From the NCBI GenBank assembly GCA_022494885.1, contig JAGVSM010002645.1, forward strand, positions 23,809-87,808: a stretch of 64,000 nucleotides of DNA, given 5' to 3'. The stretch comes from Micrasema longulum. Its lineage: Eukaryota > Arthropoda > Insecta > Trichoptera > Brachycentridae. Made by a program: the position numbers and the translations under genes. Shown here in pieces: positions 1 through 10,978 of this stretch (position 1 is its first letter; the number at the start of each line of letters is the position of its first letter). The notes below the pieces were generated by a model. It ran no database searches. It was not told the DNA's origin and saw only the letters and a list, made by a program, of their open reading frames with translations.

Positions 1-550
1 CAATTAATATAGAGTGAAGTTTCCGCACAAGTTTTATAATATTTCCATTGAAAATAAACGTAAAAAAGGCATTTTTAATAAAAAATATAAAAACGTCATA
101 TATTTAAAAAAAAAATAAATTTCATTTATTTTTTTTTGTTTTTTTACAATAAACATAAGTGATAAAACAGAGTAGTAAAAAAAAGCATAGTTACATAGCA
201 ACGAAATACATATTAATAGTAAAAATAGTAAACAAAAAATCCCACAAAGGCATGGCCTGTTCGTGGGTATACAAGAAAATGTTAATGAATTTTTGCTCCC
301 ATAATAAATAATGAGCAGTTATAATATTTTTGTCTAACATAAGAAAGAAAAAATTAAATATTGTGTAAAAGATAATGTGGTATTTTTTTTATAGTTATTA
401 TAAAAAAAAATAAAAAATATTTAAAAAAATCACAAAAATATTCCTTATTATTAAAGGGCAACAAAATAAATCATAGAAAAAATAGTTCATATTTTTAGTT
501 TAAATCCAGGATAGTGAATGCATATAAATAATTAGTTTCAAATATACACC
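1..550. other. AT-rich sequence, no feature recognised
   Basis: Long A and T runs with no credible ORF or repeat I can name. Confidence 0.6.
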
Positions 551-655
551 TTAAGTGGCCAGATTACACACTGTGTAACATTGATCATTTATCATTATGC
601 CTATGCCCATTACATTTCCTAAACTCTACTTGTTGACTTTTGTTTATATCAAATT
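551..655 (+). repeat. FB-A fragment (diverged)
   Basis: It carries the family's core in order: TTAAGTGGCC, CACACTGTGTAACATT, then a diverged GCCCAT...TTGTTGACTTTTG. Both ends are missing. Confidence 0.6.
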
Positions 656-1290
656 TCAACTCAGTAGAAAAATTAAATTGGTAATCGTTTTAAAAAATTG
701 CACCAAGCAGATACTGTCTGTTTTTTCTCATGTTATTTTCACGATTTTCCACGACTGGTTTATTTACTGTCCAATTTACAGGAAGAATCACAAAAGAAAG
801 CACTTAGGAAAGTTTTTTCCTATTCTCCTGCGATTTCCTATCTTGGTAAATTACCCAAAAATAATGAGTATTCTAGCTACGCCATATAGAGCATGTATGT
901 AAGAAGCTGCTTTCTGGGAATCCTATATTCTTATCTTTTCGTCCGCACCTGTATTTTGTACTCAGAATCTAATCGAAGACAGGAAAAGATAGTATCTTTA
1001 TATTGTAGCTTGAAGCGATTCCTCTCAGCCTGTTGCCTTTATATTTATATTGGATCAGGGAGGGGAAAAACCTCGAGAACCGGAAAAAAATTGTGAGGTT
1101 TTAACGTCTAAAACCTTTGGCTTATTTTGAGCACTTTGAGCACCGGTCGAATACACATAGAATTTACCCTGTGCCCGGCCCATTTTTGTGAAATTTCGTG
1201 CTTTGTAAAGGGTTTCTTAAAAGTGTCATAATTATGAAAATACTGGGTTTAATGAATTGGAACTTCTCATATTTATTTCAAACAATTTAA

Positions 1291-1570
1291 TTTTTAATTT
1301 ATTTCAACAGAGAGGGAAAACATTTTTGAGAAGGGAATATGGAAGTCTAGGCATTTACATGGTTTATGACCTGTCATTGGCTGGTTTAAGTGGCCACTTT
1401 ACACACTGTGTAACATTCACCATTCTGCCCATGTTTGAACATCCACATTTCGTCAACTCGTCCATCTGTCGACTTTTGTGAAGTAAATGTAAATTTAAAT
1501 ATGAATATCTCCCTAGGGAGGAAATCCAGCCAGTCTGCAAGCATTTGGACATACTCAAACATTGTTGAAT
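1291..1570 (+). repeat. FB-A copy
   Basis: It starts with ATTTATTTCAACAGAGAGGG, runs through TTTAAGTGGCCACTTTACAC and CACTGTGTAACATTCACC, and ends in CTAGGGAGGAAATCCAGCC ... ACTCAAACATTGTTGAATT. The middle third of the full family unit is deleted. Confidence 0.8.
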
Positions 1571-1680
1571 TAAATTTTTGTCATTTTTGTATGATAGTTT
1601 TGCCTGGCCACTGGCCTTTATAGAGAGCCATATTGCAATATTCGCACATATACACGGTCTTACTCCTTTTTATTGTGCAT

Positions 1681-2084
1681 TGTATCCTGGAGCCGTGTAA
1701 ATACATGATTATAATAACCATGCGCTGTGTCCCGGTCCCGTGTTTTTTTCTTTTTTTTTTTAAAGAAATACTTGCGTTCTTATGATTTACCCAAATATTT
1801 AATTTTGAGGGCCATTTTCAACGAGTTGTAAATAACTCACTATTAGAAAATGGAATCAAGTTGGAGTAGAGTGGGATTCGAACCACGGACCTTTGGCCCG
1901 TGAGTCCGAGACACTAGCCACGGGACCACAACCCGATCACATTTTCACAAGGTTAACTAGCAGCGATAAAGTTCTAACAAAAGTCACTTTTTTAGACAGC
2001 TGCAGCTGGTAAACCATGAAAAACACGAGATCAGGACACAACGCGTGGTTATATAATCACGTGTTTACACGGCTCCGGGATACA
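1681..2084. mobile_element. Foldback element FB-2 with 63-bp inverted arms
   Basis: Arms at 1681-1743 and 2022-2084 are inverted copies of each other: TGTATCCTGGAGCCGTGTAA on the left, and TTACACGGCTCCGGGATACA ending at 2084 on the right. They differ at several positions, so this is an old insertion. A SINE-2 copy lies between the arms. No target duplication could be fixed. Confidence 0.65.
1765..1942 (-). repeat. SINE-2 copy (tRNA-headed)
   Basis: Read on the minus strand it begins with a tRNA-like head (GGGTTGTGGTCCCGTGGC, then a B-box-like GGTTCGAATCCC) and continues into a body ending near TAAATCATAAGAACGCAAG. The same body follows the head at 45485-45620. Confidence 0.65.
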
Positions 2085-2181
2085 AAGTGTAAACCAAATC
2101 GACAGTGATAGGAAAAGTCTTTATACTTGTGCGCAACTAGCTCACATTATTCTACGAACGCGGATTTGCTGTTGCAGGCTT

Positions 2182-2280
2182 TATGCGTGGAATGCTCTGT
2201 CAGCAGAATTGCGAAACTATGAAAGTGAAGGGATGTTTCGGAAAAAGTTTCAAGTCAAATTAAAATCAGTACTCTTGTAA
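2182..2280 (+). pseudogene. C-terminal stub of a non-LTR retrotransposon ORF2
   Basis: An open stretch reads YAWNALSAELRNYESEGMF and ends RKKFQVKLKSVLL-stop, the W-N-x-L-P/S...F-K-x-x-L pattern that closes ORF2 in many insect LINEs. Nothing upstream in frame is convincing. An A-poor 3' region follows to about 2480. Confidence 0.55.
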
Positions 2281-2504
2281 TCACATTTTGAAGCGCTCTT
2301 GGGTTTTTACGAAAATAGTGCTGTATAAGTTATCAGCCTTGTTTTTAAAACTCGTTGATGATTTTCAAATATCTCAATGGGCTTTAAATTTTTCTGCACT
2401 TTTAAATATGTATCTTTGTTTTTTTATATTGTTTTAAACAATGTTTTAAGTTTGTCCAATTTTTTGTAGACAAGGACTGAATTCAACTCCCTGGGGAGCT
2501 GTTA

Positions 2505-2660
2505 AAATTAAAATATTACAACAGAGGTGAAGAACATTTTAGAGAAGGTAATATGGAAGTATAGGCTTCTACAAGGCTAATGATCTGTCTGTGTAACATA
2601 TTTGGACATCCGTATACCTTCAATTCTTACATGTGTTGATGTTTGCGAAGCTAAAGAGCT
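2505..2660 (+). repeat. FB-A fragment (diverged)
   Basis: It contains ATTACAACAGAGGTGAAGAA, AATATGGAAGTATAGGC, CTGTGTAACAT and a final GTTGATGTTTGCGAAGC...GAGCTG, in family order. The GTGGCCAC core is deleted. Confidence 0.55.
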
Positions 2661-4140
2661 GTAAATCAAGATATGTGGCCACTGCCAAGGAGACGTGAGT
2701 GTTCATATGCGGTGTTCGGTATGTGGTTGACAAGCAAGCTTTTTTTTGTTTATTATGCAAGCTGTATTTATATAATAGTGAGCTTGCAATTTAAAAGTAT
2801 ATTTTTTTTAACTGTGCGCAATATTCGAAAGTATTTTTTTAATCTCGTTATAACTTTTCAACTGCACATTACGTTTCGTATTTTTGGCAACCCTGTTTTA
2901 TATAAATCGTACCGTCAATGTTCCCCCGAGGAACTGTTCGTTACTCTACATCAGAAATGTTAAGGGGTATACAAGTGCAAATAGGGTCGTGTATTGATTA
3001 CCATGTAATATACATACCGTGGGAGCTTTGGACCAACAAGACCTATTTAGAGATCCGAAAATAGCCTATAGTGCTTGATTATCGGACTAAATAGGGTTAC
3101 CAATTCCGAACATATTTTTAAAAATGAAAATGAAAATAAAGAAACTTTGTTTTCATCCACTTATTTTTTTTATCGAGCGATTTCGAAGCTGCACATGCTT
3201 CTTTACCAAGCTGTACTAGATATTATATTTTAAATCAATCAAAAGTTTCCGTATTTTATTTATCTAATCAATTACATACAGGTTTTTTTCTTTTTAGCTT
3301 TTTGGGCACCTATAATGCATAGAGCACTGCATTGTTACACTAAATACAGTACACGTTTAGGTAAGATAATGCCGGATATTTTATTTTTTATCTTTGTTTC
3401 TAATTTAATACTATTTTTGTAATTCAACCATATTTGCCGCAACAAATCGGTTTCTTAGAACAGGCATTTGCCCATATAAGAACCGATTGCAACATTAGAC
3501 ATACTAATATTTCTGGCTTGCCGACCCTACATATACTGAGCCTACTCCTAGTACAAGCAGAATTTGCCAGAGTGTTTTTTGTGTCATTTTTTTAACAATG
3601 TATGTATAAACTAATAACTAAATAAATAAATAAATCAATTGTTTTTCCGTTTATATTATGGTACATTGATATTCCTCACTTTTTATATATGAATACCTAT
3701 TTATATTGTTTATAAGCTATGGCTTTCGAACGGGTATTTTTATATCTAATGTAGATGCTAGAAATATTTTCTTTCAATTTCGTTTGTCCAGTACTTATTT
3801 TTTTTTAATTTTAATTTTGTATCGCAGGTATGCACTTTAATTTTTCCACGGAACAAATTTAAATTTATAATCATTTTTAAGCTTCAGGTAGGCCAATCTA
3901 TACTAAATGCATTTAGTATTTTGATTACATAAAATCAAGCTATCGTACGCTTTAGACCAAGCGCGGGCAACCTTTTTCTAGTCTGAGCTAGATTGTCAAT
4001 TTTCAAGATATTCCATCTCCAGAGACAAAACATGCATACATTCCAGTTGTCTAAAATCGAATTTAACGCTTCGGATAGAAAAACACTCGTGTGTGATGTC
4101 CTTAGTTAAATTTCTATTTCACTGCCGATAATATTTGATT
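2661..4140. other. Intergenic sequence, no gene recognised
   Basis: AT-rich. The only marks are a retrotransposon-like 3' tail (AATAAATAAATAAATC) near 3621 and scattered poly-T runs. ORFs here are short and lack family patterns. Confidence 0.5.
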
Positions 4141-4345
4141 TATTTGATTTGATTTTTTTTATTTTTATTTATTTTTGCACCACAACAGGCCAGGAGGCCC
4201 AATTACAGTGGTGAATTACATCACAGAACACCCAGGCTTGAGAAAATACACATTTTAATTTTTGTGTTCTCACCGGGAATCGAACCCGGAACCTTTCGTG
4301 TGTGAGTCAAGCATCTTGACCACTACACCACGGAGGCCGCCATTT
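4141..4345 (-). repeat. SINE-1 copy (tRNA-headed)
   Basis: On the minus strand: GGCCTCCGTGGTGTAGTGG (A-box region), GGTTCGATTCC (B box), a body with TTCACCACTGTAATTGGGCC and a tail of AAAAATAAATAAAA type. It lacks an intact tRNA fold after the head and has three sister copies, so it is a SINE, not a tRNA gene. Confidence 0.85.
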
Positions 4346-4470
4346 ATTTATTCAGATATTTAGAACATTACAGAAAAAAGACCCAATTCATTCTAAACGC
4401 AATAAAAGATCTCAAATTACAGTAGATAGTTATGTTATTAAAATAATATAACAAAATGTAAAAAGAAAAA

Positions 4471-4697
4471 TTAAAATTTAGAAAGTGCTTTCCTAAGGGA
4501 AGACCCACTGTCGTGAAATATGTCGGCATCCGAGGCGATGCGATTAAGTAGCTAGATTGCTATACCAACCGGCGTAACCATTGGCAGGTTGGTTCTGCAT
4601 CGTGGTAGGTAAAACAATCGATGCTCTCTTTGTCGAAGATAGTTATCAGGTACGAACAGACCTACATCCATCAGAATTTCTGAGTTATGTATGCGAC
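4471..4697 (-). pseudogene. Non-LTR retrotransposon ORF2 C-terminus (same family as 21501-22027)
   Basis: Minus-strand translation contains NSEILMDVGLFVPDNYL, REHRLFYLPRCRTNLP and DADIFHDSGSSLRKALSKF-stop. The copy at 21.5 kb reads NPEIMRSISIYVPDKYL and RQHRLFHIPRYRANLP in the same order. One in-frame stop breaks this copy. Confidence 0.7.
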
Positions 4698-4769
4698 CAC
4701 CGATCACCGATCAAATCACATAAGTAATTCCAGGAATACCAGTAACAAAGTGGTATTATTATAATTATT

Positions 4770-4990
4770 GTGGATAATTTACATAGCGCCATTTTTGTGA
4801 AAATCACCTCAAGGGTGTACAAGGGTGTACAATAAATATTCCAACACGTCTTGCAGGTTGGGATCCTAGTTTCTTATTTCCAATAATAATTTGATTTAAT
4901 AACAGATAGGAGCCAGATTACAGCATGTCTTGCAGTTACAAAGCGTATAGACAACATCAAACATACAACATTTACTTTTTGGATTTTTTA
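4770..4990 (+). repeat. CTTGCAGCTAC-unit repeat, two-unit copy
   Basis: It begins like the other copies (ATAATTTACATAGCGCC, then GTGAAAATCACCTCAAGG) and carries two diverged CTTGCAG motifs at about 4850 and 4932, each after an ACGTC/ATGTC. An internal 11-bp duplication AAGGGTGTACA is present. Confidence 0.65.
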
Positions 4991-6144
4991 ATTGGATTCG
5001 GTTTTTCTCATTTTTTTTTCAAAATCGTGTATGGTTATTTAAATTTGATAAATTCCATGTATGGTTAGTAAAGTTTTCGTGTTTCTTTACTGAGAACAAG
5101 TTTTATTAATAAATTAAAATCGGTAATTACTTGAAATACTTAATTAAAATTTGAATTTCTTCTCTAACCAATTATTTCAGAAAGACAAACTTTTGAAGCT
5201 ACGAAAATGTATTGCCACCAGAGTCTAACATATGTTTTAATGCGCTAACTTTTAATATATTGAGTCAAAGATTTAACATTGTACTTGGAATCCTTTATTG
5301 TAAATCCAGACTCGCGTAGAGACACTCATTTTTCAAAGCTCCAAAACTGTTCGATGCTTTTCATAAGGGTTTTTTTCCAGATCTTGTCTCGGTGTCCCTT
5401 ATGTTTGCCAATACTTTTTTTTTTTTATGTTTTAAACTATTCTTTTATTGTAATATTTAAACCTTATAAATTGTATACATGGACAATGTCCGTTAATAAA
5501 TAAATAAATAAATAAGGGTAATATGATAGAGATTATTTTTTTAATTTGTTTCGATTTATTTTCCTGTTGAAGTTATGGATGAAAAGAGCAGATTTAAATC
5601 GAAGTAGCGTTTCTTATTATTTTCTCATTTTTATTTACAAACGTTCGTGTTTAATACTGACACTTATTATTTTTTATACATGTCGTATGCTTCTAATAGC
5701 ATTAATTGAAATTTAAAATAAAATGTATGCACACACACAGGCCATGTGTGTGTTTTTTTGTGTCCATGTTAAAGTGATTTTCGTATTTTTAACTTATGTA
5801 TACCTTTTTTTCAACGTTGAGAAAAAATGTAATAAATTCAAAAATAAAAAAAAATTCTTACCTACATACTACATTGACGATAAAATATTGTTCGTTTTTT
5901 TACTTCCTGTCCTCAATTATTACTAACGACCCATCACTTCCCTCTTTTAAAAGCCTTGTATCGGAAAACGTTTCAGTTTTCAGGCTTTCATGGTTTCAGG
6001 TTTTCATGTTTTCAGTTTCATATTCTGTTCGCTTATGTCACGCTGTTTAATGTTGATATTTCAGGAAACTCCACCTAGTAAAGAGCGAACACGACACTTT
6101 CCTAAATATTAAATATTTTAGTAGAAGTATATTACTATATTTTT
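4991..6144. other. Intergenic sequence with a probable LINE 3' tail
   Basis: A possible retrotransposon end lies at about 5330-5516 (GGACAATGTCCGTTAATAAA then ATAAATAAATAA). Otherwise AT-rich with no supportable gene. The ORFs near 5.3 and 5.8 kb have low complexity. Confidence 0.4.
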
Positions 6145-6230
6145 CTAGTTTAAGAACCAATTTTGGAGAAGGGAATTTGAATGTCTAGGAATTTACGCGG
6201 CTTTTGATCTTTTATCGACTGATAAAAAAA
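6145..6230 (+). repeat. FB-A fragment
   Basis: GGAGAAGGGAATTTGAATGT, CTAGGAATTTACGCGGCTT and a degraded GATCTTTTATCGACTG follow the order of the family's left arm; the rest is missing. Confidence 0.45.
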
Positions 6231-6364
6231 AATATTGAATCATCGTCATCTTTGGTTTCTTGACTTGGTCAGAAAATTTGTTAAAATCTTCTATAATAAT
6301 AAAAAGGAGACTTAAAATTGTATGATTGATACATTCATGGAGATAGTGATGCTTTTATATATTT

Positions 6365-6450
6365 TGCTCCAAAGATAAAAATATCTGCTTAAAACAGGTT
6401 TTACCTAGTTAGACAGGCTACGCATAATCCAGAAAAATCTATAACCATAA
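6365..6450 (+). repeat. LINE 3'-UTR fragment
   Basis: This matches in inverted orientation the region near 9720-9785: TAAAACAGGTT, TACCTAGTTAG and ATCCAGA occur in the same order. A trace of SINE-3 (GGTGCATAG) follows near 6515. Confidence 0.45.
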
Positions 6451-6994
6451 AAAAAATAGTTGAAAGGAAATTGTATTTGTATTTAAAGTTATATTATTCC
6501 GCTTTCCGTACACAGTGGTGCATAGTACACTTAATTGGTAAAATGCAATCTCAACAAGGTTTTGAGTATGTTGAAATTTTTCATTTTCATTTTATTTTAT
6601 TTTGGAAAGCCAACAGATTACAATATTTATTAATTACAGTGTAGGTTAAATTATATATTAAGATCCAATTACAGGCCTTCTCGTAAGCTAAAAGATAAAT
6701 ATTACTAATAAGAAGTTAAGAATAGATATTAAATTTAGATATGTATGTACATTTTACAGTGTGGATAACATAATAATAAGTATACATACATATGCAGCGA
6801 GTATAACATTTGCGATAATTATTGAGCCTTATAAGAAGAACAACTTAATTGAAGAAAATAATAATTATAAAAATAAATGAAATGTTTGTTGACAGTGTGA
6901 ATTTCTCGGGCTGAGGGACAGTCACAGAGAAAATATAGGATAATGCTTTAAAAACTTCATTAAAAACTGTTTGCTACATATTAGTTTGATAGTG

Positions 6995-7190
6995 GCGGCC
7001 TCCGTAGTGTAGTGGTCAAGACGCTTGACTCACGCACGGAAGGTTCCGGGTTCGATTCCCGGTGAGAACACAAAAATTAAAATGTGATTTTTCTCAAGCC
7101 TGGTTGTTCTGTAGTGTAATTCACCACTGTAATTGGGCCTCCTGGCCTGTTGTGGTGCAAAAAAAATGAAATGAAATGATACGAAAAAAA
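6995..7190 (+). repeat. SINE-1 copy
   Basis: GCGGCCTCCGTAGTGTAGTG head, B box GGTTCGATTCC at 7049-7059, body ACCACTGTAATTGGGCC, and GTGGTGCAAAAAAAATG tail with ATGAA repeats. Confidence 0.85.
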
Positions 7191-7894
7191 CTTGACGAAA
7201 ATTGAGGCAATAATTTTTTTAAACTAAATCGCACTGGCAAACATACAATCTGATGACAAACATTATGACATTGACATATGTATGCAAGTATATTACCAGA
7301 CCACATAAAACAAGAAAAAATACTATACAATAAGTTTAATTTTAAATTTTTTACCTCACCTTGGTGGTCTTCCGGGCAGACGGCAAACGGAGGGATTTCG
7401 TGGGCAATGGCACAGGGGATTTTAGAGCTGTCCATTAATGGAAATATTGACGTAATCTCTCCATAATATATTTACTCTGCACTGGGTATCGCAATTCCGT
7501 CTAACTTCTTGACTTTGCATTCTGCCTCTTTGGGGTTTCCCTGCGATTGCCTTTGGTATTTTTATCTCTGACGTTCTGGGCAGTTATGAGGTTTTTCTAT
7601 TTAGTTTTTCTATTTATTTTTCTACTTGGTTTTTCGTATTTTTTATTTTCTTTCTATCTATCCTCGCCTCTATTTTATACACCATGATCGGTCGGACACA
7701 CGTTTTGTATATCTGAATTATGTTTCCAATAATCATGAGTTCATTGTACTATTCGACATTTCTTAGGCATCCAGATGTTTGTGAAATTTGAGAATAGTAA
7801 CCGTGAGAGATAACAGCAGTCGAATTAAATTCAATTGTAATAGCGGTTTACGAAATTGTAATAAAATAAAACAAAGTTTCTTGATTTTTGAACA
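7191..7894. other. Intergenic sequence, nothing recognised
   Basis: There is a moderately GC-balanced patch at 7350-7560. The 104-codon minus-strand and 62-codon plus-strand ORFs overlap one another and show no family pattern. Confidence 0.4.
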
Positions 7895-8000
7895 AACAAA
7901 CCTTTAATAAATTACAACATAGATAAAGAACATTGTTTACGAGGGAATACAGAAGTTTAGACATTTACAGGGCTTAAGATAGCTTGGTTGATATATTCAT
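7895..8000 (+). repeat. FB-A fragment
   Basis: AATTACAACATAGATAAAGA, AATACAGAAGTTTAGACATT and ACAGGGCTTAAGATAG correspond to the left part of the family unit. Confidence 0.5.
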
Positions 8001-8157
8001 GCTGAGAAGAGAGTTATACAAATTATCTCACTTTTCGAAAGATTAAACTTACCGGCAGGATAATTATGTCTTGTCACTTGTCAATCTGAGAAAATAATTA
8101 TTTCTTTGTACGGACGGGCCTTAACTGTATGCCTAGTTTCAATTACAAAAATTAAAA

Positions 8158-8600
8158 AATGAACAAATTACAACAGGGATGGAGAGTACCTTAAATAAGG
8201 GAATATAGAAGTCTAGGCATTTACTGGGCTTATGACCTGTCATTGGCTGGTTTGAGTTAAGTTTAAGAAGGTTAAAAATTGAAAAATTGTTTTCAGGCGT
8301 CTAGTGTGTGAAATAATTCAGTCGGATGAATCTATTCACAACAACAAAGGTTTCAGCTCTTTAACTTCACTAAATTCAACAAATGGAAGAATTGAAGAAA
8401 TATGGATGTTCAAACACAGGCAAAATGGTGAATGTTACACAGTGTGTAAAGTGGCCACTTAAGCCAGCCAATGACAGGTCATAAGCCTTGTAAATGCCTA
8501 GACTTCCATATGACTCCCTGTTGTTATTTGTTAATCTTAATGACTCCCGAGGGGGTGAAATCCAGTCTTTTGTCTACGAACATTTGGACAAACTCAAATA
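8158..8600. repeat. FB-A inverted pair (head-to-head)
   Basis: A plus-strand left part (AAATTACAACAGGGATGGAG to TGTCATTGGCTGGTTTGAG, to about 8255) is followed by a nearly complete minus-strand copy to about 8530 and the CCAGTC...ACTCAAATATTG end to 8600. The two left parts face outward as inverted arms. Confidence 0.7.
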
Positions 8601-8709
8601 TTGTAATTAAAAAATTGTTGAACATTCAAATGTTTTATTTATATTTTACAAACTACAATTAATGGAAATTTAAAAATTATCTGTCTTTTAAAAAATATAT
8701 TGTTCAAGT

Positions 8710-9350
8710 TAGTTCCACCAGATTGTTAACATTGTTTAAGGCGGATTCGCAAATTCTTTAAAACACGTTGGCAAGTTGCCCGTGGGATGGCGTTAATTTA
8801 CCGCACAATGTTTGTTTTGTTATTAGATTGTCTTCATAGACTCTTGATTTTAAGTATCCCTACAAAATAATCACACGGACTGAGGTCCGGGCTCCGTGGG
8901 GGCCACTCAACGTCTCCTCGTGAAATGAGTTTTCCGAGGAACGTCTTCAAACGGTCGAAAATCGGCATCATTCGGCTTCAACTCTTACGTCAGTTGAATT
9001 TTATAGGCATTTAGATGTAAATCGTGGCGTAAAATTCTTCGTAAAATGGTTCTCTTGTTGTTTAAGACTTGGCTTTTCTTGCTAGTCAATTGTTACGGAT
9101 TTTTCCATACTGGTTCACTTCTGGTATCCTCGCTAATTTCGGGTGGCCTTCGTTCATTATTCTTACTGTTGAGCCGGTCGTCTCAAATATTTTAAACCAT
9201 TCCCGAATAGACTTTTGCGCTTGGTGCTTGACTAATGTCTCATAAAACGAAATGAGCACGGTACGTTCGTCTCGAAATCGTCACGGAATAATTGTGTACG
9301 TCATATGAGCGAACAGAAAACGCGCGCTGCTTTCTCGTGAATGGCTCCAT
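8710..9350 (-). pseudogene. Mariner/IS630-type transposase pseudogene
   Basis: Minus-strand reading from 9350 begins MEPFTRKQRAFSVRSY, followed by YRAHFVL, a broken helix-turn-helix stretch and RRILRHDLHLNAYKIQL. It then jumps to VEWPPRSPDLSPCDYF and LKN...RLKQC at the C-terminus. This order is that of mariner-like transposases, where WPPRSPDLSPCDYF surrounds the last catalytic acidic residue. The stretch with the earlier catalytic acids is deleted, and several frameshifts and stops are present, so it is dead. The outer end near 9457-9475 reads GGGCCAACCTGTATAAA, a likely terminal inverted repeat; I cannot place the matching end near 8.7 kb. Confidence 0.75.
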
Positions 9351-9704
9351 GGTGACCAAAAATTTCATAAAATAGCGCATCTAACGCTACTCTTCGCACT
9401 GCGTCCGCCCCACGTTTTATTTTTAAAAAATAACGAACAAACCGCAAACACAGTAAGGGCCAACCTGTATAAATTTTTTTATTTTATCTTGTTTCAATAT
9501 GTAACTTATGTTGTTTTGATAAGACTTTTTATATCTTAATTTAATGAATTGTATATATACTTGTTCGTATACCAATCCATATGAGTTTGTTTAATAACCC
9601 ATTGATTAATTTAAATAATAAAATAAAACAATAATGATTATAATAGTAATAATAATCAAAGTTTATTAACAAAAATAAAAATTTCTTTATCTACTACCTA
9701 CACA

Positions 9705-10870
9705 CTTATGTAATAGATTTCTCTGGATCATGTCTAGTCTACCTAACTAGGTACAACCTGTTTTAAGGCAGACATTTTTATGCAAAAAAAAATAATAAAA
9801 TTACTACCTACTTGTTAATTTACTATATAGTTATACAATATTAATTCATTATTTAGGAATGTATTTTGAGTAAATTTTCCGATTTTTCTAGACCTAAACC
9901 CAGTAACCATTTTTTTTACAAATTTATTAAATTGAATCCGGGTCATAGTTTCGCAATCTTTGTGTAACGTATTGAATATTTTGGGACTCAGAAACCTGAA
10001 AATTCTTTGCTTGAATAAAGAATTTATTATAGACCCCATGACCCATCCTCTAGTTTGACTTCTGGTAGTGTGGGAGTGTTCCTTTTGGGATTTGATTGAA
10101 TAATTTACTTTCACAAATATTATTATTCCAAAAATATTTAATTGCCTTATATCTAAGATCTCAAATTCCTCAAATAACATGACGCTGGGGTACCTAAAGA
10201 GCTTTTTAAAAATTATTTTAATGATTGATTTTTGAGCAGATTCGAGAAGTTTTAATATCAACTTATTAGTGCCTCCCCATCCTTCTATGCCATAAGTTAT
10301 AATTGAGTTACATAAAATAAAATATAATTATTTGAGTTTAATTAGGGATAAGATGTTACGTATCGACTTGAAAATATGGGAAAGTTTTCTAATTTTTGGT
10401 GTTATATATTCTATGTGTTCTCTCTATTTAAAATATTTATCAATAATTATTCCCGTATATTTTATATGGTGTACTGATTCAAGTATTTCAGAGCATATTT
10501 TTAATTAAAGGCTTTGTTTATACTGACCCACTGTGGTTTTATTAAATGTTTTATATTTTGTTTTGTTAATATTTAAAGTTAAGAGATTGTTATCCAGCCA
10601 CATATTTATTATATTGACACCGTTTTGAGCCGCAGAATAAGTTTCATCCCATTTGTAACAAGTAAAAGTTAGAGTAGTGTCATCTGCAAATGCATTAAGT
10701 CACAATTTTTTATGTGTGTCAGACCTAAATCATTAATATACAAAATAAACAAAATCGGTCCCAAAATACTGCCTTGCGGTACACCAAAATCAATGTTTTT
10801 TTCTTTGCTAGTAATATTTTCTATTTTTACTTATAGTGTTCTACCACATAAATAGCTACAAACAGAATAA
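9705..10870 (-). pseudogene. Non-LTR retrotransposon reverse transcriptase, degenerate
   Basis: On the minus strand from about 10870: [20 protein letters not shown], then a frameshift and [10 protein letters not shown] (the catalytic Y/F-x-D-D box), WLDNNLLTLNINKTK, and after a gap LLESAQKSIIKIIFKKLFRY and LFKQRIFRFLSPKIFNTL at the C-terminus, open from 10261 to 9815. This is the palm, thumb and tail order of jockey/CR1-like elements. The 3' region runs to about 9705 and part of it recurs at 6365-6450. Frameshifts make it inactive. Confidence 0.8.
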
Positions 10871-10978
10871 AAAAATGTATTCAAACATGTATATGTCAAT
10901 GCACGAATCACCCATATTATTCATGATAAATTTATTATGTTTGTTTATTCGTCGATTTAGCATTATTCCGTTTATGTA

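Noticed and set aside
6995..7070. Possible tRNA gene (A and B boxes)
   Set aside because: The same head with the same 120-bp body and A-rich tail recurs at 4.1, 20.5 and 62.5 kb; the acceptor arm does not close. It is SINE-1. The same applies to the heads of SINE-2 and SINE-3.
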